Assembly: GCA_030680855.1 (NCBI GenBank)
Contig: JAUXUN010000070.1
Location: 62,001 to 126,000, forward strand
Reading direction: 5' to 3'
Length of the DNA: 64,000 bases
From: Aestuariivirga sp.
GTDB taxonomy: Bacteria; Pseudomonadota; Alphaproteobacteria; Rhizobiales; Aestuariivirgaceae
Both the position numbers and the translations under genes were made by a program. Position 1 is the first letter of the stretch; every line of letters starts with the position of its first letter. The notes below the pieces were generated by a model. That model had not been told where the DNA came from. It saw nothing but the letters and a program-made list of their open reading frames with translations, and made no database searches. Below are positions 1-8,196 of the stretch, in pieces.

Positions 1-197
1 AGCGTGATTTCAAACAGCGCCATAACCATCACCACGACGCCCACGGCCAGCGCGCTGTACAGGACCGGCGGCGGCATTTCACCCATTACCAAGGCAGGTG
101 TCAGCAGCAACAGGCCGCCAAGGCCGATCAGGAACCAGTCTTCCCAGCCCCGATGGACTTTCAAAACATTAAGATTTGGAACATTAAACATTGCCAT
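1..197 (-). CDS. SPW-repeat-like small membrane protein, 3' end outside window
   Basis: The visible N-terminal 65 residues begin at ATG 197, behind a strong ribosome-binding site (AAGGAGGAGG read on the minus strand just upstream). The protein starts MAMFNVPNLNVL and contains HRGWEDWFLIGLGG followed by LLLLTPALVMG, then a second hydrophobic stretch that runs off the window edge. A Trp-rich WxDW entry into a transmembrane helix that ends in a proline turn is the pattern of SPW-repeat membrane proteins, whose function is unknown. It is transcribed on the same strand as miaA, 91 bases downstream of the miaA stop, with its own ribosome-binding site. The family call is by resemblance only; the gene call itself is well supported by the start signals. 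Confidence 0.6.
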   Translation of the reverse strand, partial: MAMFNVPNLNVLKVHRGWEDWFLIGLGGLLLLTPALVMGEMPPPVLYSALAVGVVVMVMALFEIT

Positions 198-288
198 GGA
201 AACCTCCTCCTTTGAGAAGTCCCGGTCCACGCCCAAGGGATCCGCCACGACAATCCGCCACGCAACCTTTGGCACGTGACCTCGGGAT

Positions 289-1188
289 TCAGGTAGGGAA
301 TGCCGCCCAATTTACAAGGGCTGCCTGCCCCCGCCACCAGGTGAGCTGGCGCTTGATATATTGGCGGGTTGCCGTTTTGGCCAAAGCCACGGCTTCCGGC
401 AGGGATATTTCACCGCGCAAATGACGGGTGAGTTCGGGAACGCCAATGGCTTTCATCATGGGCAATACGCTGCCGTGCTTGATCAGGGGGCGCACTTCCT
501 CGAGCGCCCCGGCCGCCATCATCCGGTCAAACCGGCGTTCGGCGCGGTTGTAGAGTTCCTCGCGCGGCACATCGACCAGATGGCGCTCGACGAAGGCATC
601 CTTGAGAAATGCCTGCGATTGCGCTTCCGCCTGCCAATGGGAAAGCGGTTTTCCGGTTCCCTCGATCACCTCCAGGGCGCGCGACAGGCGTTGCCTGTCG
701 TTCGGATTCAACGCCTTGGCGCTTTCCTTGTCACGGCGGATAAGCTCCCTGTAAAGATCGCCCTCAAAGCTCCGCCATTTCTCACGGATATCGAGCGAAA
801 TGGGCGGAACTTCGGCCAGCCCTTTCTCCAGAGCCATAAAATACATTCCGGTTCCACCGGTGATGATGGGCAACTTGCCGGCAGCCCACGCCGTTTCAAT
901 TTCGCTCTTGGCATCCGCCAGCCAGTGCGCCACCGAATAGCTGTCGAGGCCCGACACATGGCCGTAAAGCCTGTGGGGAGCCATATGCACTTCCTCATCA
1001 GTTGGCCGGGCTGAAAGGATGCGGAGTTCCCGGTAAACCTGCAGCGCGTCCGCATTGATGATGACGCCGTCACGCTCCCTGGCCAGCGTCAGGGCAAGGG
1101 CAGACTTGCCGCTGGCGGTGGGGCCTGCGATAAGCAGCGCAGATTTGGCTTTGGTCGGGTTCATCATGACATCGGTACTTGTTCTCAT
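289..1188 (-). CDS. miaA: tRNA dimethylallyltransferase MiaA
   Basis: Transfers a dimethylallyl group to N6 of A37 in tRNAs that read codons starting with U; cytosolic. The P-loop GPTASGKS lies at residues 22-29 and the following NADALQVY (45-52) is the substrate-binding signature of the family. The C-terminal part has the TRQYIKRQLTWWR segment typical of the tRNA-binding end. Start choice: ATG 1188 has GGAG and GGGG upstream and gives 299 residues, the usual size; in-frame ATGs at 1167 and 1164 are alternatives without a clear ribosome-binding site. With the 1188 start, the gene overlaps the start of divergent serB by 23 bases, so each promoter must lie inside the other gene. The reading frame stays open far upstream, but that part is antisense to serB and is not coding. 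Confidence 0.93.
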   Translation of the reverse strand: MRTSTDVMMNPTKAKSALLIAGPTASGKSALALTLARERDGVIINADALQVYRELRILSARPTDEEVHMAPHRLYGHVSGLDSYSVAHWLADAKSEIETAWAAGKLPIITGGTGMYFMALEKGLAEVPPISLDIREKWRSFEGDLYRELIRRDKESAKALNPNDRQRLSRALEVIEGTGKPLSHWQAEAQSQAFLKDAFVERHLVDVPREELYNRAERRFDRMMAAGALEEVRPLIKHGSVLPMMKAIGVPELTRHLRGEISLPEAVALAKTATRQYIKRQLTWWRGQAALVNWAAFPT

Positions 1189-2017
1189 AGCAGCCCCGGG
1201 CTCCAACGCAATAAACGACGCTGTCGTGGCGATTGTAGGAACACCACCTCTTTGGCTCTCCAAAGGCGAGGCGGCGGACTTCGCGGCACCCGACAACTTT
1301 GGAAAACTCCGCGAGGCCTTGGCCACGTTCCCCATTGACGTAAATCTGGTTTCCAAAAGCAACCGCCGCAAGAGGCTGCTTATCGCCGACATGGATTCAA
1401 CCATGATCCAGCAGGAATGCATAGATGAGTTGGGCATCGTGGCGGGCCTTGGCGACAAGATCAAAGCCATCACCGTGCGTGCCATGCGCGGAGAGATCGA
1501 CTTTGCCGACGCGCTTCGTGAACGCGTGGGCCTGATGGCGGGCCTTGACGCAAAGGTCATCGACAGCATCTTGCGTGAGCGCATCACCTTCATGCCCGGC
1601 GGCAAAACCCTGGTCGCCACCATGAGAGCGCAAAGGGCCTACACGGCACTTGTCTCCGGCGGCTTCCGCCAGTTCACCTCGAAGGTCGCCGCCAGCCTCG
1701 GCTTTCACACCAATGAAGCCAACGACCTCATCATCGAAAATGGCAAGCTCACGGGCAAGGTGGCGGAACCCATTCTTGGCAAAGAGGCCAAGCTTGCGGC
1801 CCTCAGGCATCTCAGCCTGGTAGACGGCCTGACCCCCGCCGACGCCATCGCGGTGGGCGACGGCGCCAATGATATTCCCATGCTGCAAGCCGCCGGCATG
1901 GGCGTGGCGCTGCACGCCAAGCCGAAGGTGCAGGAGGCCTTGCAGCTCCGCATCAATCACGGCGACCTGACCGCGCTGCTTTATTTGCAGGGATACAAGA
2001 AGTCGGAGTTTATCTAA
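1166..2017 (+). CDS. serB: Phosphoserine phosphatase SerB
   Basis: Last step of serine synthesis: hydrolyses O-phosphoserine to serine. A HAD-superfamily enzyme of 283 residues. The nucleophile motif DMDST is at 75-79, and the motif GDGAND that carries acidic Mg-binding residues is at 231-236; a Ser-Gly-Gly motif (ALVSGGF, about 161-167) and the lysine region between them fit HAD motifs II and III. The N-terminal 70 residues form the short regulatory domain seen in rhizobial SerB. ATG 1166 was chosen because MTSVLVLIAAPG matches the usual family start. It overlaps the miaA start region head to head. A hairpin at 2045-2067 follows the stop. Divergent miaA/serB next to htrA is the rhizobial arrangement as I recall it. 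Confidence 0.95.
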   Translation: MTSVLVLIAAPGSNAINDAVVAIVGTPPLWLSKGEAADFAAPDNFGKLREALATFPIDVNLVSKSNRRKRLLIADMDSTMIQQECIDELGIVAGLGDKIKAITVRAMRGEIDFADALRERVGLMAGLDAKVIDSILRERITFMPGGKTLVATMRAQRAYTALVSGGFRQFTSKVAASLGFHTNEANDLIIENGKLTGKVAEPILGKEAKLAALRHLSLVDGLTPADAIAVGDGANDIPMLQAAGMGVALHAKPKVQEALQLRINHGDLTALLYLQGYKKSEFI

Positions 2018-2044
2018 AGCAACTCACGTTTCATAAATCTTATC

Positions 2045-2067
2045 ATGCCCGTGCTCGACACGGGCAT
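2045..2067. terminator. Hairpin between convergent serB and htrA
   Basis: A perfect inverted repeat: ATGCCCGTG, loop CTCGA, CACGGGCAT. It lies 27 bases after the serB stop and 74 bases after the htrA stop on the other strand, so it could end transcription from both sides. The T tract is poor on both strands (TCTCTGG on plus), so intrinsic termination is uncertain. The CATGCCCG...CGGGCATG style resembles short dispersed hairpins common in Rhizobiales genomes, but only one copy was noticed here. Confidence 0.5.
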
Positions 2068-2141
2068 TCTCTGGAACCCTCAAGAGAAGATGGCCGCGTC
2101 AAGCGCAGCAATGATGAGATTGGGAAATCTGATTGAGCTAA

Positions 2142-3644
2142 CTACTTCTTCAGCTTCAGCGCAATGAAGCGCATCTCCGTTTGCTTGCCGCCTTTTGAGA
2201 CGAGCAGGAGAACCGAGTTCTTTCCTGCCTTTTCGGCCTCTTCGATGCTCGCGGAAATGTCTGCGGCACCGGTCACGGCCTTCTCGCCGGCTTCGGTGAT
2301 CACGTCGCCGGGTTCCAGCCGCTTGTCGGCAGCCGCACTGTCGGCCGTCACCTCGGTGACAACCGCGCCCTTGATTTCAGCATCAATTGCATACTTCTGC
2401 CGGAGTTCGTCGGTCATCGAACTGACCGTCATGCCGAGCACGGTTAAAACCGCCGGAGCCGGGGCCGTGCCCGAACCGCCGTCCTGCTGGGCCACGACTT
2501 TCTCGCCATCTTCCAGGCGGCCGACTTCCGCCATGAGCTCGAGCTCCTTGCCCTTGCGGAAAATCTTGATCGGCACCTTCTTGCCGATTTCCGTATCCGC
2601 CACAATGCGCGGCAGGTCGCGCATGGCGTTGACCGGCTTGCCGTTAAATTCGATCACCACATCGCCCGGTTCAATGCCGGCCTTTTCGGCGGGACCGGTC
2701 TTGGTCACATCGGCAATCAGGGCGCCGCGCGCCTTGCCCATGGCCATGCTCTCGGCAATGTCATCAGTCACCGACTGGATCTTGACGCCAAACCAGCCGC
2801 GGCGGGTTTCGCCGAACTTCACCAGCTGATCGATTACGCCCTTGGCCGTATTGGCAGGAACCGAAAAGCCAATGCCGACGGAACCGCCGGTGGGCGAGAA
2901 GATCGCCGTATTGATGCCAACCACCTCACCCTTCAAATTGAACAGGGGGCCGCCGGAATTGCCCTTGTTGATGGCCGCATCCGTCTGGAGGAAATCGTCA
3001 TAAGGGCCGGCATTGATGTCGCGGTTGCGGGCCGAGACGAGGCCCAGCGACACCGAGCCGCCAAGGCCGAAGGGATTGCCGATGGCCATCACCCATTCGC
3101 CGATGCGCAGCACATCACTGTCGCCGAAGGCTACCACCGGCAGCGGCTTCTCGGACTTGACGCGCAGCACGGCGAGATCGGTTTTCGGATCGCGGCCAAC
3201 CAGCTCAGCCTTCAGGATTGTCGTATCCTGAAAATGCACTTCAATCGACTCGGCCCCTTCAACCACATGGTTGTTGGTGACAATGAGGCCGCTGGCGTCA
3301 ATCACAAATCCCGATCCCATGGAACTGACCGAGCGGTCCTGCGGTTCTGGCGACTGTCCCCGCCGCTGCTTCTTCAGGAACTCGTCAAAGAAATCCTTGA
3401 AGGGCGAATTGTCGGGAAGGTTGGGCATCTGCAGGGCCGGGCCGCTGGTATCCGATTTGGTCTGAACCGAAATTTCAACCACCGAGGGAAGCAGGCGCTC
3501 AGCCAGGTCGGCAACCGAGGGAAGCTGCTCAAGCTGGGCCTGCGCCGGCGGCGTGGTGAGGGGTGCGACGACAAAACCGAGGCTCAACATGCCAAGCGCC
3601 ACGCCACCCATTAGGTTACGCACAATCCTGATCCGTCCCGTCAT
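2142..3644 (-). CDS. degP: Periplasmic serine endoprotease, Do/HtrA family
   Basis: Periplasmic protease/chaperone that degrades misfolded envelope proteins; 500 residues. A signal peptide occupies about residues 1-37 (basic start, hydrophobic GVALGMLSLGFVVAPL, cleavage near AQA). The trypsin-like triad is visible: His126 in TNNHVVEG, Asp156 in DPKTDLAVL, Ser230 in GNSGGPLFN. Two PDZ domains follow (about 275-370 and 400-495). Start ATG 3644 has GGGAGA upstream; a longer reading from 3674 would overlap DUF2065 and push the signal peptide inward. It is the last gene of the hflK-hflC-DUF2065-htrA group, an arrangement that couples membrane protease control to periplasmic quality control. Whether it is functionally DegP or DegQ cannot be settled by eye. 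Confidence 0.93.
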   Translation of the reverse strand: MTGRIRIVRNLMGGVALGMLSLGFVVAPLTTPPAQAQLEQLPSVADLAERLLPSVVEISVQTKSDTSGPALQMPNLPDNSPFKDFFDEFLKKQRRGQSPEPQDRSVSSMGSGFVIDASGLIVTNNHVVEGAESIEVHFQDTTILKAELVGRDPKTDLAVLRVKSEKPLPVVAFGDSDVLRIGEWVMAIGNPFGLGGSVSLGLVSARNRDINAGPYDDFLQTDAAINKGNSGGPLFNLKGEVVGINTAIFSPTGGSVGIGFSVPANTAKGVIDQLVKFGETRRGWFGVKIQSVTDDIAESMAMGKARGALIADVTKTGPAEKAGIEPGDVVIEFNGKPVNAMRDLPRIVADTEIGKKVPIKIFRKGKELELMAEVGRLEDGEKVVAQQDGGSGTAPAPAVLTVLGMTVSSMTDELRQKYAIDAEIKGAVVTEVTADSAAADKRLEPGDVITEAGEKAVTGAADISASIEEAEKAGKNSVLLLVSKGGKQTEMRFIALKLKK

Positions 3645-3666
3645 GTAAGTCGTCTCCCGAAAGTCC

Positions 3667-3864
3667 TCAGACAAAAACCGCTTTTACCACCCAAACCATG
3701 AAAACCCCAAAGCCCAGGGCGGCCAGGCCGCCAATGCGGAGCGTATCATCCGGAACGCTTTCCATCGCTTTCATCATATTTTTCAAATGCCCCGGAACCA
3801 AGGCATAAAGAAGGCCCTCGATCACGAAAACGAGACCGAGGGCCATCAGCAAACTTTGCGTCAT
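3667..3864 (-). CDS. DUF2065 (YjeT-like) inner-membrane protein
   Basis: A 65-residue protein with two hydrophobic segments (about residues 4-24 and 44-64) joined by a short polar loop with GHLKNMMKAMESVPD. This length and the VIEGLLYALVP motif fit DUF2065, a small membrane family with no established function, often encoded next to hflKC. Its start overlaps the hflC stop in an ATGA (3861-3864), so it is probably translationally coupled to hflC. The htrA start lies 22 bases after its stop. From context a role near the HflKC/FtsH complex is possible, but that is inference. Confidence 0.85.
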   Translation of the reverse strand: MTQSLLMALGLVFVIEGLLYALVPGHLKNMMKAMESVPDDTLRIGGLAALGFGVFMVWVVKAVFV

Positions 3865-4754
3865 TGCGCCGGTGCAGCAGGCGTTCCGCTATTTCTATCA
3901 AACCCGAAATACTTGAAGAATTCCGAGTCGGGATTCAGCACCATGGTGGTGCCATCGGCTCCTATGCTTTTGGTATAGGCCTGCATCGACCGGTAAAAGC
4001 TGAAGAACTCCGGATCCTGCTGGAAGGCCTGCGCAAACACCTTGTTGCGTTCGCCGTCGCCCTCACCCCTGATGATTTCAGACTGGCGCTGGGCATCGGC
4101 AAGCTTGACCGTATAGGTGCGGTCTGTTTCCGCATTCATGCGTGTCTTGGTCGCCTCGCCCTTGGAACGGATATCGGCGGCCAGGGCGTTGCGTTCGGAT
4201 TCCATGCGCCGGTAGGTTTGCTCAAGGACATTTTCACTCAAGTCGGTGCGGCGCACCCGGACATCAACGATGTCAATGCCAAAGGTGTCAGCTTCTTTCC
4301 TGAGTTCGGTGCGGATTTCGCGCATCATGACGGCACGGTCCGATGAGAGTGCCGCATCAAACGATCGCCGGCCATAGGTCTGGCGCAAGGCGGAGTCCAA
4401 GCGGGCCGCTACACGCGCCTCGGCCTGCACCAGGTCAGCGCCAAGGGTTTCACGGAACAGCCGCGTGTCAAAAATGCGCGCCAGCGTAATCGCGTTCACG
4501 ATGTACACCTGACTGGCAATATCCTGCACCGGCCGGTCGTTGTTTTCCCATATGAGCATGCGGTCCTCAATGTAGGTCACGCTGTCGGCGAACGGCACCT
4601 TGAAATACAGGCCGGGTTTTTCAACCGAACGGTTGATTTCACCAAAGCGCAGAACCAGCGCCTTCTGCCGCTCATCCACAACGAAATAGGAGGAATAGGC
4701 AATGAAGGCGATGATCGCCAGCACGATGCCGAATACATTTTTAATGCTGCTCAT
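3861..4754 (-). CDS. hflC: Protease modulator HflC (SPFH/band 7 protein)
   Basis: With HflK it forms the large membrane complex that encloses and modulates the FtsH protease. It has 297 residues: an N-terminal membrane anchor (about 7-25), then the SPFH/band-7 domain with FVVDERQKALVLRFGE and GLYFKVPF, and a long helical part rich in Glu and Arg (about 165-240, including ESERNALAADIRSKGE). Length and domain order are normal for HflC. It lies 20 bases downstream of hflK and overlaps DUF2065 by 4 bases, so it belongs to the same transcript. No signs of damage. Confidence 0.95.
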   Translation of the reverse strand: MSSIKNVFGIVLAIIAFIAYSSYFVVDERQKALVLRFGEINRSVEKPGLYFKVPFADSVTYIEDRMLIWENNDRPVQDIASQVYIVNAITLARIFDTRLFRETLGADLVQAEARVAARLDSALRQTYGRRSFDAALSSDRAVMMREIRTELRKEADTFGIDIVDVRVRRTDLSENVLEQTYRRMESERNALAADIRSKGEATKTRMNAETDRTYTVKLADAQRQSEIIRGEGDGERNKVFAQAFQQDPEFFSFYRSMQAYTKSIGADGTTMVLNPDSEFFKYFGFDRNSGTPAAPAQ

Positions 4755-4774
4755 GTGAGTGTCCTAAATCTGAA

Positions 4775-5848
4775 TTACTGGCCAGACGTGGCGGCGCGTT
4801 TTTGGATTTCCGGAAGCGGCAGGTAGGGCACGACGCCCGATCCGCCCTGCCCGCCCTCGATGATCACCTTGTTTGATTTGGAAAGGATGCCTTCCATCGT
4901 CTCAAGGTAGATACGCTGGCGGGTCACATCCTTGGCATTCTTGTACTCGTTGTAAACCGAGAGGAACCGGGCCGCTTCACCCTGCGCTTCAAACACCACG
5001 CGGGCCTTGTAGCCGGTGGCATCTTCAACCAGCTTGGCGGCTTCACCTTCCGCCAGTTGAACCTGCTGGTTGCGGTATTTCTCGGCCTCGTTGATCAACT
5101 GTTGCTGGTTCTGCCCGGCCCGCACCACTTCGGCAAAGGCGTTTGCCACTTCGGCGGGAGGCTGAACGTCGCCAAGGTTGATCTGGCTGACAATGACGCC
5201 GGCCTTGTACTCATCGAGAAGGTCCTGCGTGATCTGCTGGACCTGGGCTGCAACGGCGTCCTTGCCGGTTGTTAGAATCATTTGCGCCCGTGTCTGGCCA
5301 ACGACTTCACGCATGGCGCTTTGGGCAACCGCCCTTATTGTCCGCTCCTGGTCGGCCACGTTGAAAAGAAAATCCTTTGGCTCCAGAATTCGCCAGAACA
5401 CCGAGAACGGAACGGAAATAATGTTTTTGTCGCTGGTGAGCATCTGGCCTTCGTTGGCTTCCATGCCGATGTTGATCTGGCGAACAGCACCTACCCGGGG
5501 CTTTTCCATGGTTTCAAAGGGCCACACGGCGAAATGCAGTCCGGGGTCGGCAGTTCGGGTGTATTCGCCGAAACGCAGTACGATGCCGCGCTCATCCGGC
5601 TGAACTTGGTAAACCGAGTTGAATACCCAGAAGGCCGCCAGCAGGGCTAATGGCAGAAGCCATGAGCCGCGCCCGCCGGCCGGAAGTACATTCTTCAGGC
5701 TGTCCTTGCCGCGCTGCAAAAGCTCATCAAGGTCTGGCGGATTTGGGCCCCGGCCACCGGTGTTGCGCGGGCCCTTCGGACCCTGGCCCCATGGCCCCTG
5801 GCCCCATGGGCCCTTGCCTCCACCACCTTCATCACTGTTCCACGGCAT
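4775..5848 (-). CDS. hflK: FtsH protease activity modulator HflK
   Basis: Partner of HflC in the FtsH-regulating membrane complex. It has 357 residues: a Gly/Pro-rich cytoplasmic N-terminus (residues 1-45, repeats of GPWGQGP type), one transmembrane helix (about 63-80), the SPFH domain starting VQPDERGIVLRFGEYTR, and a helical C-terminus with NEAEKYRNQQVQLAEGEA. The order N-terminal glycine-rich region, single helix, SPFH is diagnostic for HflK rather than HflC. The 78 bases upstream (5849-5926) separate it from the amine oxidase gene; they could hold a promoter but no clear -35/-10 pair was seen. Confidence 0.95.
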   Translation of the reverse strand: MPWNSDEGGGGKGPWGQGPWGQGPKGPRNTGGRGPNPPDLDELLQRGKDSLKNVLPAGGRGSWLLPLALLAAFWVFNSVYQVQPDERGIVLRFGEYTRTADPGLHFAVWPFETMEKPRVGAVRQINIGMEANEGQMLTSDKNIISVPFSVFWRILEPKDFLFNVADQERTIRAVAQSAMREVVGQTRAQMILTTGKDAVAAQVQQITQDLLDEYKAGVIVSQINLGDVQPPAEVANAFAEVVRAGQNQQQLINEAEKYRNQQVQLAEGEAAKLVEDATGYKARVVFEAQGEAARFLSVYNEYKNAKDVTRQRIYLETMEGILSKSNKVIIEGGQGGSGVVPYLPLPEIQKRAATSGQ

Positions 5849-5926
5849 CTATTGGGGTTCCCATCGGTTGAGGGTTAAGTATTGTTACAGCCGATATAGG
5901 AAGCCTGCGGCGGAATGTCCACGAGT

Positions 5927-7216
5927 TTAGGATGGCAGCCACAGGGGGTCTTTTGGCCCCACGGACAAGCCCAGGGCGGCTGCCGCCTTGTAGGCCGCAT
6001 CAAGACCGGTGTCATAGGCGCCGTGGACTGTTGCCATGTAGTGCCGGTGCACATGCTCGCCCGCCAGGAAGAGGCGGTCATGGACCGGTTCGGAAAACAC
6101 CTTCCGGGCTTCGGCCTTGCCGGGTGCGGCGCCCGAATAGGCCCCGCCGATATGCTCGTCCATCGTCCACCCTGTCGCCGCACTTGCCACAATGCGCTGG
6201 CGGATATCCGCACCGAAAGCCTTCACCAGCGTATCGATGGCAAACGCCTTCATCGCCGCAGGGCCGGCTTGCGCAAGCTCTTTCGCAAAGTTACCGCCCA
6301 CATGCGCCACCGCAATGGGCCTGCCAAATGGATGCAGCTCAAAATTAAGCGGCCTAGTCTCCGGCTCCACCGGATCAAACACATCGGCAAAGGGAATTTC
6401 GAAACCCTCGAACACCTTGCGATCAAAGCCCAGGGCCACTTTTTCTCCATAGCCCATGGTCACCTCGGCAAAGGCCTGCTGCAACGCGGCGGGCAGGCCC
6501 GGCTTGATTGCAATGCGCTGCTTTTCCATCACGCGTGACGGAACCGCCAGGATGCAGGCCTTGGCCGTGATCGTGCCGGAGCTTGTTTCAAGGCGAACCC
6601 CTTCGCCCGTAACTTCAATGGCCTTGACCGTCACGCCAAGCCTGATTGGCAAGCCCAGCGACAGGCGCGCCACCAGCGCCCCATAGCCATCTTCCACCGG
6701 CAGATTGACATGGGTGTCAGAATAGTTGGCGGCGTCCCTTGTCGAAATATCGCTGGGGTCGTTTGAGTACATGAGCTGGCACCAGTGGCGCAGCAACGGA
6801 TACATGGCATGGCCGCGGTCCAGAATGCTTTCCGCCGCCACATCGCTGCCGTTTCGCCCGGCCTGCACAATCTCCTCCAGCTTGGTCCAGACATAGTCGG
6901 TGGCGAACTCCGAAACTTTCCACTGGCCCCCGATGAATGACCGGAAGCTGCTGACCGCTGGACTTGCAGGGCGGAATTTATGCTTCAGCTTCTCCGCCAG
7001 AAAACGCATGACATTGACATCGCCGGAATGCAGCCAGTGCGCGCCGTGGTCCCAGAGATGGCCGATGCTTGACGTATCGCTGTAGGCCCTGCCGCCAACC
7101 CGCTGTTTTGCCTCAAGAATAAGATGGGAAACACCAAGCCGCGTCAGCCCCAGCCCAGCCCCGATGCCAGCCGCACCCGCCCCTACGATCACAACATCCA
7201 GATTTTGAACCATCAT
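5927..7216 (-). CDS. FAD-dependent amine oxidase family protein
   Basis: A flavoprotein of the monoamine oxidase superfamily, 429 residues. The N-terminal dinucleotide-binding fold is clear: VVIVGAGAAGIGAG (about residues 8-21), then LILEAKQRVGGRAYSD, the second FAD-contacting motif. The C-terminal FAD motif is FLAGEHVHRHYMATVHGAYDTGLDAA. No signal peptide is visible, so it is probably cytosolic. The substrate (an amine or polyamine) cannot be read from the sequence. It lies 15 bases downstream of folA on the same strand and is probably part of the thyA-folA-hflK transcript. This oxidase is not part of the conserved rhizobial order as I know it and may be an insertion in the operon. Confidence 0.85.
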   Translation of the reverse strand: MMVQNLDVVIVGAGAAGIGAGLGLTRLGVSHLILEAKQRVGGRAYSDTSSIGHLWDHGAHWLHSGDVNVMRFLAEKLKHKFRPASPAVSSFRSFIGGQWKVSEFATDYVWTKLEEIVQAGRNGSDVAAESILDRGHAMYPLLRHWCQLMYSNDPSDISTRDAANYSDTHVNLPVEDGYGALVARLSLGLPIRLGVTVKAIEVTGEGVRLETSSGTITAKACILAVPSRVMEKQRIAIKPGLPAALQQAFAEVTMGYGEKVALGFDRKVFEGFEIPFADVFDPVEPETRPLNFELHPFGRPIAVAHVGGNFAKELAQAGPAAMKAFAIDTLVKAFGADIRQRIVASAATGWTMDEHIGGAYSGAAPGKAEARKVFSEPVHDRLFLAGEHVHRHYMATVHGAYDTGLDAAYKAAAALGLSVGPKDPLWLPS

Positions 7217-7231
7217 TCAATAGTGCAGGGA

Positions 7232-7726
7232 TCAGGCATTCCGGTCAAGCACCCGCAACACAAAGCCCGCGCTGTCATTGGGCCCGCGGGGATGAATTTC
7301 CCGCGCCGTTTCGGTCCACTGCGCCGGATCAATCGGCGGAAGGAAAGTGTCGCCGTCAACTTCGAGATCGACCTCGGTGAGATAGATGCGGTCTGTTTGA
7401 GCGAGGAACATATCGAAAATTTCCCCGCCGCCGATAACGCAAACTTCTTCAACCTGCCCTGCCGCAGCCAGAGCCGAAGGAGTATTGGCGACGACAATGG
7501 CCCCCTCGGCCCGGTAATTTTTCTGCCGCGTAATCACGATGTTGGGCCGCCCCGGCAACGGCTTCTTCGGCAGGCTTTCCCAGGTCTTGCGCCCCATGAT
7601 GAGCGGCTTGCCCATGGTAATCGCCTTGAAGCGCTTCAGGTCCGTTGAAATATGCCAAGGCAATCCGCCGTTCCGGCCAATCACCCCGTTGCGCGACACC
7701 GCCACCACAAAGGAAATCCGGCTCAT
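7232..7726 (-). CDS. folA: Dihydrofolate reductase
   Basis: Reduces dihydrofolate to tetrahydrofolate with NADPH, restoring the cofactor that thymidylate synthase oxidises. It has 164 residues, the usual size. Visible family features are VVAVSRNGVIGRNGGLPW at the N-terminus (with the substrate-loop Trp), the acidic substrate-binding residue replaced in context ISTDLKRFK, the NADPH site IMGRKTWESLP, and VIGGGEIF. The start overlaps the stop of the upstream GNAT gene in ATGA (7723-7726). It shares an operon with thyA, so the two halves of the thymidylate cycle are co-transcribed. Confidence 0.95.
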   Translation of the reverse strand: MSRISFVVAVSRNGVIGRNGGLPWHISTDLKRFKAITMGKPLIMGRKTWESLPKKPLPGRPNIVITRQKNYRAEGAIVVANTPSALAAAGQVEEVCVIGGGEIFDMFLAQTDRIYLTEVDLEVDGDTFLPPIDPAQWTETAREIHPRGPNDSAGFVLRVLDRNA

Positions 7727-8196
7727 GTCGCCAGGGCCTTCAAGGCATCATCGCGAATCCGGCAGAATGTCGTGCCCGGTTCAAGCTCGGCACCGATGCT
7801 TTGATAAAGGGCGCTGGCTTCCATGTTCCAATCCATCATCAGCCAATAAACACTCGGATAATTCTTTGCGAGCGCCAAACGCGCCACCGCTTTCAACAGG
7901 GCCCGCGCCACCCCGCGCCGGCGGAATTCCGGCAGCACCGACAGGTCTTCGAGATACATCACTTCAGCCCCCCGTTTGGTGGAAAAACTGCGATGCCAAA
8001 CGGCGCAGCCCGCAAGCCGCCCATCATATTCCGCCATCAGGGTGCCGACAATCGGCTGGTCCGAAAACATTGCCGCTTCAAACATCTCCGGCGTTGCCAG
8101 CACGGTATGTAAAAGATTGTGCGACTCCGCCAGGGCGCGGACCATCGACAGGAGTGCGGCACCCTCGCCGCGCTGCATCGGACGCACCGCGATCAT
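7723..8196 (-). CDS. GNAT family N-acetyltransferase (first of two)
   Basis: A predicted acetyl-CoA-dependent acetyltransferase of 157 residues, substrate unknown. The acetyl-CoA site is visible as VLPEFRRRGVARALLKAVA (the R/QxxGxG/A motif), preceded by the beta-strand MYLEDLSV and followed by VYWLMMDWNMEASALYQSIGAE, the typical C-terminal GNAT segment. ATG 8196 was chosen because it overlaps the stop of the next upstream GNAT gene in ATGA; longer readings would overlap that gene substantially. The pair look like diverged paralogues (compare LEDLSV/LEDLFV and MDWN/LDWN). Context inside a folate/thymidylate operon does not reveal the substrate. Confidence 0.85.
   Translation of the reverse strand: MIAVRPMQRGEGAALLSMVRALAESHNLLHTVLATPEMFEAAMFSDQPIVGTLMAEYDGRLAGCAVWHRSFSTKRGAEVMYLEDLSVLPEFRRRGVARALLKAVARLALAKNYPSVYWLMMDWNMEASALYQSIGAELEPGTTFCRIRDDALKALAT

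Noticed and set aside
1189-1623. Open frame continuing upstream of miaA for about 145 codons
   Set aside because: It is antisense to the well-supported serB coding region and has no start signals; an artefact of GC-rich codon structure.
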